From: Okibacterium fritillariae
GTDB lineage: Bacteria; Actinomycetota; Actinomycetes; Actinomycetales; Microbacteriaceae
NCBI RefSeq assembly: GCF_900167575.1
Contig: NZ_FUZP01000001.1
Span: 2,004,693 to 2,068,692 of the forward strand
Direction: 5' to 3'
Length of the DNA: 64,000 nt
Part shown: in pieces, positions 53,893 through 64,000 of the stretch
Numbering within the stretch: the stretch's first letter is position 1
Layout of the letters: each line of letters starts with the position of its first letter
Position numbers and translations under genes: made by a program
The notes under the pieces: model-generated
Seen by the model: only the letters and a program-made list of their open reading frames with translations
Database searches by the model: none
What the model was told of the DNA's origin: nothing

Positions 53893-54681
53893 TCACCGAT
53901 CGTCGCGCTCGGCGTTGCGCCCCGCGACCGAGGCGCCAGCCGCCTCCGAACGGCCATCGGCTTCGGCATCCGCACCTGCACCGGCACCTGCACCCGCACC
54001 GGCACCCGCACCCACGAGCTTCGGATGCCGCGTCCACGGCGTCTGCGCATCGGCCAACGTGTCGAGCCCCCGCTCTTTCACGGCCAGCAGCGTCAGCACG
54101 CCGATCGTCAGCGACGGGTTCTGCAGCCGGTGCGCCAGCACGGCGTCGACGACATCGGCGAGCGGAACCCACCGCACCTCGATATCGGCTTCCTCTTCGG
54201 TGCGCTCGAACGCCTCCTCCGTGGCCCGCACCCCGCGTGCCAGATAAACCCGGATGACCTCGTCACTCCCCCCGGGCGAGCTCGCGAACTCCGACAGCAG
54301 ATGCCACTCGGATGCCTCGAGGTCGGCCTCCTCGGCCAGCTCCCGTTGCGCGGCCACGAGCGGGTCTTCCCCCTCGACATCGAGCAGCCCCGCCGGAATC
54401 TCCCACTCCCGCACGCGCACGGGGTGCCGGTACTGCTTGATGAGCAGCACCCGGTCCTCGTCGTCGAGCGCGAGCACGGCGACAGCCCCCGTGTGATCCA
54501 TGTATTCGCGTGTGATCTGAGAACCCGAGTAGTCGAAGACGTCTCGGCGAATGTTCCACACCTTGCCCGTGAAAACCGTCTCGGACGAGACGATGCTCAC
54601 GTTGGCGTGGTCGTCGCTCAGGGGCGTCTCGCTGCCCGCATCCGTCGTCACCGGTGCCGTGCCGTGCTGCGTGTCACCCAT
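53893..54681 (-). CDS. ADP-ribose pyrophosphatase-like NUDIX hydrolase
   Basis: 262 aa. The NUDIX box is complete: GLLDVEGEDPLVAAQRELAE then EADLE, with EWEIPAG before it as in ADP-ribose pyrophosphatases. The last ~55 residues are low-complexity: GAGAGAGAGAGAGADAEAD-type repeats encoded by hexamer units. It sits between pyrG and xerD, its usual actinobacterial place. An upstream in-frame extension exists but is out of phase with pyrG coding and not supported. Confidence 0.88.
   Translation of the reverse strand: MGDTQHGTAPVTTDAGSETPLSDDHANVSIVSSETVFTGKVWNIRRDVFDYSGSQITREYMDHTGAVAVLALDDEDRVLLIKQYRHPVRVREWEIPAGLLDVEGEDPLVAAQRELAEEADLEASEWHLLSEFASSPGGSDEVIRVYLARGVRATEEAFERTEEEADIEVRWVPLADVVDAVLAHRLQNPSLTIGVLTLLAVKERGLDTLADAQTPWTRHPKLVGAGAGAGAGAGAGADAEADGRSEAAGASVAGRNAERDDR
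53962..54012. repeat. hexamer simple-sequence array in the NUDIX gene
   Basis: GCACCT, GCACCG and GCACCC units in tandem (8-9 copies) encode AGAGAG on the minus strand. The same kind of repeat occurs in the NUDIX-NYN gene at 44930-45016. Confidence 0.85.
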
Positions 54682-54779
54682 CGGTCTCCTCGTTCCCTCC
54701 GTCGAAGACGCCGCCTGCCCGCCGGCCCCGCGTGGCGGAGGCGTGGCGAGCAGGCGGCGTGTTCTCGTGTGCTTCGAAC

Positions 54780-58465
<3,686 letters not shown>

Positions 58466-58466
58466 G

Positions 58467-59378
58467 TTAGGCCGGCCCCCGCCATCCGGTCACGGGAAGT
58501 TCGAACTTGTTGACGAGTCGATCGGTGAACGGACCCTGGTGCAGCCGGGCCAACCGCACGGGCGTCGACGATCGCCGCACCACGACGCGCGCTCCGGGCG
58601 CCAGATCGTGCGTGCGACGCCCATCGCACCACAGCACTCCCGTGCCGTCGGTGCGCTCGAGCAGCTCGATGGCGAGGGGCGAGTCGGGGCCGACCACGAT
58701 GGGTCGAGCGAAGAGCGCGTGCGCGCTCAGGGGCACGAGCGTGATGGCTTCGACGGTCGGCCACACGATGGGCCCGCCCGCCGAGAACCCGTAGGCGGTT
58801 GACCCGGTAGGCGTGGACACGACGACGCCGTCGCAGCCGAAGGAGGACAGTGGCCGCCCGTCTACTTCGATGACGACCTCGAGCATGCGTTCGCGGCTCG
58901 CCTTCTCGACGGTCGCTTCGTTGAGCGCCCAACTGCTGTAGACGACCTCGTCGCCGACTTTCACTCGCACGGACAGCGTCATGCGCTCTTCGACGAGGTA
59001 GTCGCGGGCCACGGCGCGTTTCACAGCGTCGGCCAAGTCATCACGTTCACTCTCGGCCAGGAAGCCGACGTGCCCGAGGTTCACGCCGAGGAGCGGCGCC
59101 GAATACCCGCGCACGATCTCCGCCGCGCGCAGAATCGTTCCATCGCCACCCAAGACGATGACGAGCTCGAGCTCGGACGGAACGATGTCTTGATCGAGGA
59201 TCGCCACATATCCCAGGTCGGGCACGCGCTCGAGAATGTCGTCGCGCTCGGCGGCGAACAGGACGGGCGTGATGTCGGCGGCGCGCAACTGGTTGACCAC
59301 CTGCACGGCGGCGTCGATCGAATCGGCTCGGCCGGTGTGGGACACCACGAGGATGTACCGCTCAGAAGCGTCGGTCAC
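58467..59378 (-). CDS. nadK: NAD kinase
   Basis: 303 aa. Phosphorylates NAD to NADP. The family motif GGDGTILRAAE is at ~73-83, followed by LGVNLGHVGFLAESER and the STPTGSTAYGFSAGGPIVWP glycine-rich loop that binds NAD. It lies 4 bp after the tlyA stop, with recN next. Confidence 0.95.
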   Translation of the reverse strand: MTDASERYILVVSHTGRADSIDAAVQVVNQLRAADITPVLFAAERDDILERVPDLGYVAILDQDIVPSELELVIVLGGDGTILRAAEIVRGYSAPLLGVNLGHVGFLAESERDDLADAVKRAVARDYLVEERMTLSVRVKVGDEVVYSSWALNEATVEKASRERMLEVVIEVDGRPLSSFGCDGVVVSTPTGSTAYGFSAGGPIVWPTVEAITLVPLSAHALFARPIVVGPDSPLAIELLERTDGTGVLWCDGRRTHDLAPGARVVVRRSSTPVRLARLHQGPFTDRLVNKFELPVTGWRGPA

Positions 59379-59382
59379 GCGT

Positions 59383-60204
59383 TCACACTCCTGTCATGGT
59401 TGCTATGCGTTCCAACCATTCTGTCGGATTCTGGGCGACAACACCTGAACGACCCGGGGCCTCGACACGGCGCAGCCAGATCAGGTACTCGTGATTGCCG
59501 TGGTTGCCGACGAGCGGCGATTCGGCGACGCCCACGGTGCCGAGCCCTTCGTCCCAGGCCGCCCACAGAACATCGCACACGGCGCGTTCGCGCAACGCGG
59601 GTCGGTGCACAACACCCTCTCGGATGCTCTCGCGCCCCACTTCGAACTGGGGCTTCACCAGCAACAACAGGTCGGCGTCGGCGCTTGCGCTGCGCACGAT
59701 CGGGCCGAGCAGATGGGTCAAGGAGATGAAGGACACATCGCCGACCACCACCGACGGACGTTCACCGTCGGGGGCCATCTTTTCGACGGCTTCGGCCGAC
59801 AACTCGCGGGCGTTGAATCCCTCGACGACCGTCACTCGCGGGTCGTGCCGAATGGTTTCTGCGAGTTGCCCGTGACCCACGTCGAGCGCGATGACCGATC
59901 GAGCTCCGCGCTCGAGCAACACCTGCGTGAAACCACCTGTGGAGGCGCCGACATCTAGGGCGGATCGGCCGGTCACGTCGACACCGAACACGTCCAGAGC
60001 GGCGAGCAATTTGTGTGCCGCTCGGCTCACGTAATGATCGAGGCCGTCGACGGTCACGTCATCTGTTTCGGTCACCTTGTGCGAGGCGCGCAGAATGGTG
60101 GCACCACTGACCGAGACGAGCCCGTTTGCGATCACCTGCGCAGCCTGGGTGCGGGACCGCACGAGCCCGCGCGTCACCAGGGCGACATCGAGCCTCTCGC
60201 TCAT
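59383..60204 (-). CDS. TlyA-family rRNA 2'-O-methyltransferase
   Basis: 273 aa. An S4 RNA-binding domain (RLDVALVTRGLVRSRTQAAQ, VIANGLVSVSG) precedes an FtsJ-like Rossmann fold: ALDVGASTGGFTQVLLERGA is the SAM site, VGDVSFIS carries the Asp and LLVKPQFEVGR carries the Lys. TlyA methylates 16S and 23S rRNA riboses and affects capreomycin sensitivity. Its ATG overlaps the small upstream gene by 4 bp. Confidence 0.92.
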   Translation of the reverse strand: MSERLDVALVTRGLVRSRTQAAQVIANGLVSVSGATILRASHKVTETDDVTVDGLDHYVSRAAHKLLAALDVFGVDVTGRSALDVGASTGGFTQVLLERGARSVIALDVGHGQLAETIRHDPRVTVVEGFNARELSAEAVEKMAPDGERPSVVVGDVSFISLTHLLGPIVRSASADADLLLLVKPQFEVGRESIREGVVHRPALRERAVCDVLWAAWDEGLGTVGVAESPLVGNHGNHEYLIWLRRVEAPGRSGVVAQNPTEWLERIATMTGV

Positions 60205-60365
60205 GAGGCTCGCCCGTCGACGGGAGCGTCGCCCCCTTCGAGCACGGCGCGCAGCTCTTCATGCACGGCGGCATAAGCGCCGGCGCGGTCTTCGAGGGGC
60301 CGGTCTTCGATCAAACGAAGGCGCGACACGAGTCCATCGTCGTCGCGGGTTTCGTCGGTCTCCAT
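60201..60365 (-). CDS. 54-aa small protein upstream of tlyA
   Basis: A clean ATG-to-TGA frame of 54 residues: it begins METDETRDDDGLVSRLRLIE, continues DRPLEDRAGAYAAVHEELRA and ends DGRAS. Its stop overlaps the tlyA start as ATGA. The acidic, helical composition and the coupling argue for a real gene; I recall similar short proteins in this place in related genomes, but cannot check. It is part of the HAD-to-recN run. Confidence 0.7.
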   Translation of the reverse strand: METDETRDDDGLVSRLRLIEDRPLEDRAGAYAAVHEELRAVLEGGDAPVDGRAS

Positions 60366-60471
60366 CACACTCTCCAGCGTAGCTCTTCCGCCCCAGCGGG
60401 ATGCCGCAGCATCCCGCCTGTGGACAGATTTCGGCTCTCAGCGCTGTGGAGAACTCCGGGCCTCGATTAGG

Positions 60472-61494
60472 TCAGGCGTACAACCGCTCCGGCACATTCA
60501 GCCCATAGATCGCGCGCCCCGACGACCAGATCGCCTGACACGCGGCGCGCAGCAGATCGATGCCACCATCACCCTCGGCGACGATCACGACGTCGTTGCC
60601 CTCGATCGACACGGTCGCCTCCCGCACCGTCGCCGTTCGACCATCCTTCGACAGTCGGGTCTCGGGATAGGGCTCGTGCAGCTGCCGCAAATCTTCGAGG
60701 ATGTAGGTCGGCCGCGAGAACTTGTCCGCCGCCAGCACATGCTTCGCCTTGTCGATGCCGGTCAAAACGAGCACGGAATCGATCCCCGCCCGGTTCGCCC
60801 CCAGGATGTCGGTGTCCAGACGATCGCCGATGAACAACGGCTTGGTCGCCCCGAAGCGCGCCTTGGCTTCCTCGAAGATCGGAACCTCTGGCTTGCCGGC
60901 CACGACGGCGAGCCGCCCGATGGCCGTGTGCACAGCGGACACGAGCGTCCCATTGCCTGGAGCGATGCCCCGTGCTTGAGGAATCGTCCAGTCCGTATTT
61001 GTCGCAATCCACGGCAGGTTGTCGTCCCGTTGCAGGGCGAACGCCGCCTCGGCCAGCTGACTCCAGCCCACCTCGGGCGCGAACCCCTGCATCACGGCGG
61101 CGGGCGAATCCTCCGCCGACCGCGTCACGCGATAGCCGGCCTTCTCGATCTCGCGCACGAGACCATCGCCACCCACGACGAGAATGGTCGCGCCGGGCTC
61201 GACGGTCCCGGCCAGCAACCGCACGGCCGCCTGAGGGCTCGTCACAATCTCCTCGGGGGCGACGTGCAGCCCCAACTCGTTCAGGTGCCCGGCAACGGTC
61301 GCATCGGTTCGAGACGCGTTGTTCGTGATGTACCCCACGCGCACGCTCTCTGCAGCGCGATTCAAACTCTCCACAGCGTGTGGGATGGCGCCAGCCCCGG
61401 CATACACGACCCCGTCGAGGTCGGCCAGCACAACGTCAACCCCATCCAGCGGAGCCCGCACGGCCTTAGTCTTCCTTCTCAGCACGACGCTCAT
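60472..61494 (-). CDS. HAD-IIA family hydrolase (NagD/PGPase-like)
   Basis: 340 aa from ATG (MSVVLRRKTKAVRAPLDG), overlapping the TPR gene end by 29 bp. Motif I is LADLDGVVYAG (nucleophile DxD), motif II YITNNASRTD and motif IV FIGDRLDTDILGANRAG. It is a phosphatase of the NagD/phosphoglycolate or 4-nitrophenyl-phosphatase group. The last ~65 residues form an extra C-terminal domain (ATVSIEGNDVVIVAEGDGGI) seen in actinobacterial members. Substrate unknown. Confidence 0.9.
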   Translation of the reverse strand: MSVVLRRKTKAVRAPLDGVDVVLADLDGVVYAGAGAIPHAVESLNRAAESVRVGYITNNASRTDATVAGHLNELGLHVAPEEIVTSPQAAVRLLAGTVEPGATILVVGGDGLVREIEKAGYRVTRSAEDSPAAVMQGFAPEVGWSQLAEAAFALQRDDNLPWIATNTDWTIPQARGIAPGNGTLVSAVHTAIGRLAVVAGKPEVPIFEEAKARFGATKPLFIGDRLDTDILGANRAGIDSVLVLTGIDKAKHVLAADKFSRPTYILEDLRQLHEPYPETRLSKDGRTATVREATVSIEGNDVVIVAEGDGGIDLLRAACQAIWSSGRAIYGLNVPERLYA

Positions 61495-63853
61495 CCTTCT
61501 CGCCGACCTCGTCGGCACCGTCGGTTCCGTCAGCCTCCTCGGCACCGTCAGCCTCTTCGGCACCGTTCTCGCCGTTCAGCGCTGCGCCGTCATCACCCGC
61601 GCTGTTTTCACCCGCATTGTCATCGATGTACGACGCTTCGTTCGCGCTCGGCGCGACAGGCTCCCCTGCCTCTGACAGATCGTCCTCGACGCTCACAGGT
61701 GGCACGTCCACGGACGCATCAGATGCACTCCGGTGCGCACTATCCGATTCCTCAGAATCCACACCATGGTCGTCGAAATCCACGCTCGCACCGATGTCGT
61801 CGAGGTCGTCGTCGCCTTCAAAATTGTCGACACCCTCAGCGGCGTCACGATCATGAGCGCCGTCAGCCTCGACAACACCCCCAACCGGGTCAGCACCGTC
61901 AGTCGCGTCGTCAACGTCAACGTCGTCAACGTCGTCAGTCGCGTCAACGTCGTCAGCCGCGTCAACATCCTCAGCAACGTCAACATCCTCAGCAACGTCA
62001 ACATCCTCAGCCGCGTCAACGCCTTCGAGTTCTTCTTCGTAGACATCCATCGTCTCGGACTCGAAAACGCCGTTGCGCTCGTCAAGCACCTCGGCCGCGA
62101 CGATCGCGCGCTTCCGCCACACGGCGGCCTCGTCACTCCGCTCGAGCTCGCCGAGAACTTCGGCATAGGCCGCGAATAGCTCCGGGCTCCACTCGAACGC
62201 CTTGTTCGGATCGAGCTCGGGAACCTGCAACTCGGCAAGTGCCATATCCGACTGCCCCAGGTCCAGTCGCGCTCCCGACATCGCGATCGACAGGGCGACA
62301 CGCACGGCCGGCGTCAGCGTTGCGCGGTCGACCGTACGCCCCAGCTCGAGAGCGCGCTCGGGCCGGCCCACACCACGCTCCGAGTCGACCATCAGGGGCA
62401 ACTGGTCGTTCGACCCCGTGATGCGGCGATAGGTACGCAGTTCCCGCAATGCGAGAGCGTAATCACCGGTCTCGTATGCCGTGATCGCAAGAGTCTCACG
62501 CACGACACCGATACGGCCCGCGCGTCGCGCCGCTGACAACGCATGCTGGTGGGCCCGCGTCGGATCGTCGTCGATCAGCGTCGCCGCCATCACCAGGTGT
62601 CGTGCAACCCATTCGGCGTTCTCTTTGGTCAGAGTCTTCAATTCGTTTCGAGCAACCCGATCGAGGTCGTCGGGCTTCACACTCTCCGGGATGTCGGGGT
62701 CATCGTGCCTCGTACGAACCGAGCGCAGCTCCCGAGCCATTCTCTGCTCTTCGGTCAGCTCTTCTTCCTGGGCACGGGCATCGCGATCACCGCGGGCGGG
62801 GCGTCCGTCGCGCGTCCACAGGGAGTCTTTCCCCCGACCACGATCATCGCGCCCTCGTCCACCATCGCGGTCGCCATAGCTCGGACGATCGGAACGCCGC
62901 GCATCGTCGCGCCCGCCTCGGTCGTCACGTCGCGGGAAACGATCTCCACCGCGCTGCTCCCCGCTTCCGCCACGCGCGCCCCCTCCGAACGAACGCTCGG
63001 AGCGCTCCCCGTCGCGTCCACCACCGAAGGAACGCTGACCGCGGTCGCCGTCCCGTCCACCACTCGGGCGCGCTGAACGCTGACCGTCACGGTCGCCCCC
63101 GGAACGCTGCCCGTCGCGCCCGGCGCCGTACGAACGGCCGTCGCGTCCACCGTCACGACTTCCACCGCCGAAGGAACGCTCACCGCGACCGCTGTCGCGC
63201 GAGCCTGCACCGTAGGATCGTTCGCCCCGCTCACTATCACGTGACCCGGATCCGTAGCCCCGACCTGCGCCCTGGGAGCCACGCTCTCCGTAGGAGCGAT
63301 CGCCACCCTGGCCGCCCCGCTCAGGGTAAGAACGCCCGGCCCCGCCGCCGTCACGCCCGCCGTCGTTCGGGCGCCGTGCACCCTGGGCACCACCACTTCC
63401 GCCGTAAGAACGGTTCCCGCTGTTGCCATCGTAGGAACGGCCGCCGCGGTCACCCCCAGACGTTCGATCGGATGATCGCGCGCCGCCCGAATAACGTTCG
63501 TTACGCTCACCGCTTCGACCGGCGCCGTACGGTCGCTCGGATCGCTGCCCGTCGCGCCCGCGTTCAGCGGGCCGATCGGTGCGACCTCCGTCGCGAGGCG
63601 CACCGTAGGAACGGTCGCCGCGCTGACCCTCACGCCCAGCCGAGCCGCCGGAACGTTCGGTGCGTTGGCCGTCGCGGCCTGCGCCGTAACCGCCGCGGGC
63701 CGCGTCGTTGTCACCGCGGGCGCCATTGCCCGCTCCGTGCCCGTCTGACCGACCACCGGCGCTACCGCCTCGACGGTCGCCGCCTGCGCGCCGCTCGCCG
63801 TCTCCTCGGTTGGTGCGATCGTTTCGTCGCTCGTTGTCGGTGTTATCGGACAT
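61466..63853 (-). CDS. RG-rich tetratricopeptide-repeat protein
   Basis: 795 aa from ATG (MSDNTDNERRNDRTNRGD). Three parts: ~390 residues of Gly/Arg/Ser/Tyr low complexity with units like RSYGAGRDGQRSE and GSRDSGRGERSFG; ~200 residues of helical TPR-type sequence (VARNELKTLTKENAEWVARH, QHALSAARRAGRIGVVRETL, YRRITGSNDQLPLMVDSERG); and a ~200-residue acidic tail with tandem AEDVDV repeats. RG-rich parts can bind RNA, and the acidic tail may interact with basic proteins, but both are inferred. It is a member of a family found near rRNA in Microbacteriaceae as far as I recall. Confidence 0.75.
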   Translation of the reverse strand: MSDNTDNERRNDRTNRGDGERRAGGDRRGGSAGGRSDGHGAGNGARGDNDAARGGYGAGRDGQRTERSGGSAGREGQRGDRSYGAPRDGGRTDRPAERGRDGQRSERPYGAGRSGERNERYSGGARSSDRTSGGDRGGRSYDGNSGNRSYGGSGGAQGARRPNDGGRDGGGAGRSYPERGGQGGDRSYGERGSQGAGRGYGSGSRDSERGERSYGAGSRDSGRGERSFGGGSRDGGRDGRSYGAGRDGQRSGGDRDGQRSARPSGGRDGDRGQRSFGGGRDGERSERSFGGGARGGSGEQRGGDRFPRRDDRGGRDDARRSDRPSYGDRDGGRGRDDRGRGKDSLWTRDGRPARGDRDARAQEEELTEEQRMARELRSVRTRHDDPDIPESVKPDDLDRVARNELKTLTKENAEWVARHLVMAATLIDDDPTRAHQHALSAARRAGRIGVVRETLAITAYETGDYALALRELRTYRRITGSNDQLPLMVDSERGVGRPERALELGRTVDRATLTPAVRVALSIAMSGARLDLGQSDMALAELQVPELDPNKAFEWSPELFAAYAEVLGELERSDEAAVWRKRAIVAAEVLDERNGVFESETMDVYEEELEGVDAAEDVDVAEDVDVAEDVDAADDVDATDDVDDVDVDDATDGADPVGGVVEADGAHDRDAAEGVDNFEGDDDLDDIGASVDFDDHGVDSEESDSAHRSASDASVDVPPVSVEDDLSEAGEPVAPSANEASYIDDNAGENSAGDDGAALNGENGAEEADGAEEADGTDGADEVGEKDERRAEKED
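61890..62035. repeat. 18-bp tandem repeat array (AEDVDV units) in the TPR gene
   Basis: Imperfect direct repeats of GCAACGTCAACATCCTCA and shorter TCGTCAACG variants, encoding an acidic repeat in the C-terminal tail of the TPR protein. Confidence 0.85.
62960..63850. repeat. degenerate repeats encoding the RG-rich region
   Basis: Many imperfect copies of CGCTCGC..CGTAGGAACG-type units, each coding for (R)SYG(G)xR(D). They make up most of the first half of the TPR gene. Confidence 0.75.
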
Positions 63854-63927
63854 AGCTCTCTCCCGAGGTGGTGTGGTCACTGTTGAGGTGTAAGTACCAG
63901 TCTGTCTCATCTGGTGGTGTTAAAGCG

Positions 63928-63962
63928 AAAATGGCCACCCAAACGTGTTGGGTGGCCATTTT
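63928..63962 (-). terminator. rRNA operon terminator
   Basis: AAAATGGCCACCCAA pairs perfectly with TTGGGTGGCCATTTT over 15 bp with a five-base loop; the T-rich end follows on the minus strand. It lies 8 bp past the 5S rRNA 3' end. Confidence 0.92.
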
Positions 63963-63969
63963 CAATGTT

Positions 63970-64000
63970 AAGTCCGGCGGTGTCCTACTCTCCCACAGGG
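63970..64000 (-). rRNA. rrf: 5S rRNA, 3' end (partial)
   Basis: On the minus strand the last 31 bases read CCCTGTGGGAGAGTAGGACA then CCGCCGGACTT, the universal actinobacterial 5S 3' end. The rest of the operon lies beyond the right edge. The exact 3' base is uncertain by a few nucleotides. Confidence 0.85.

Noticed and set aside
61890..62035. Spaced repeats that might be a CRISPR array
   Set aside because: The repeats are 18-bp in-frame coding units without unique spacers of constant length, and there are no cas genes nearby.

Overview
The window reads as a chromosomal segment of a high-GC Gram-positive actinobacterium, most likely Microbacteriaceae. This rests on the gene order tlyA/nadK/recN/pyrG/NUDIX/xerD/parA/scpA/scpB/rluB/tyrA/cmk/der, the frequent GTG starts, the AGGAGG-type ribosome sites and an LPxTG-type surface protein. 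No species is claimed.

Layout. 1-6540: end of a sortase-anchored Xaa-Pro peptidase-like surface protein, an Eis-type acetyltransferase, an alpha/beta hydrolase, and a DNA-repair-like pair (UDG-like protein plus exonuclease-TerB-BRCT fusion) facing an uncharacterised gene. 6568-8190: ABC-F ATPase. 8304-11366: a compact three-gene locus of MazG-like pyrophosphohydrolase, GIY-YIG/DUF2075 helicase and SRA-like/PD-(D/E)xK nuclease, which looks like an undescribed modification-dependent defence system. 11407-15028: AarF-type kinase with PadR regulator, a VOC protein and an orphan AbiEi-type antitoxin.

15175-34070 is a genomic island of about 18.9 kb. It is bounded by 73-bp direct repeats (70/73 identical) made of the 3' part of tRNA-Pro(GGG) plus its terminator hairpin; the intact tRNA is at 34030-34106. 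The island has no recognisable integrase. It carries decayed genes at its left end, including two HEPN-like remnants and an IS3-type scrap. Its right half is dense in defence genes: a two-gene unit with an Mrr-like N-terminus (25081-21003), a divergent 1389-aa nuclease-STAND NTPase (25485-29654), and a Gabija-type GajA/GajB pair (33421-29826).

34183-37572 holds five related small membrane proteins in a tight array, with traces of a sixth. 37666-39228 is a divergent MarR/EamA pair with two matched palindromes, one lying across the EamA start codon. 39203-44586 carries a secreted TolB-like propeller, a DinB protein, an epimerase, a TetR regulator and an MscS channel.

44810-63853 is almost entirely minus-strand housekeeping, in tightly packed operons covering ribosome assembly (Der), CMP kinase, tyrosine biosynthesis, pseudouridylation, chromosome condensation and segregation (ScpA/B, ParA, XerD), CTP synthesis, RecN repair, NAD kinase and TlyA. 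A 54-aa conserved-looking small gene sits in the tlyA operon. The window ends with an RG-rich TPR protein, a strong terminator and the 3' end of a 5S rRNA gene.
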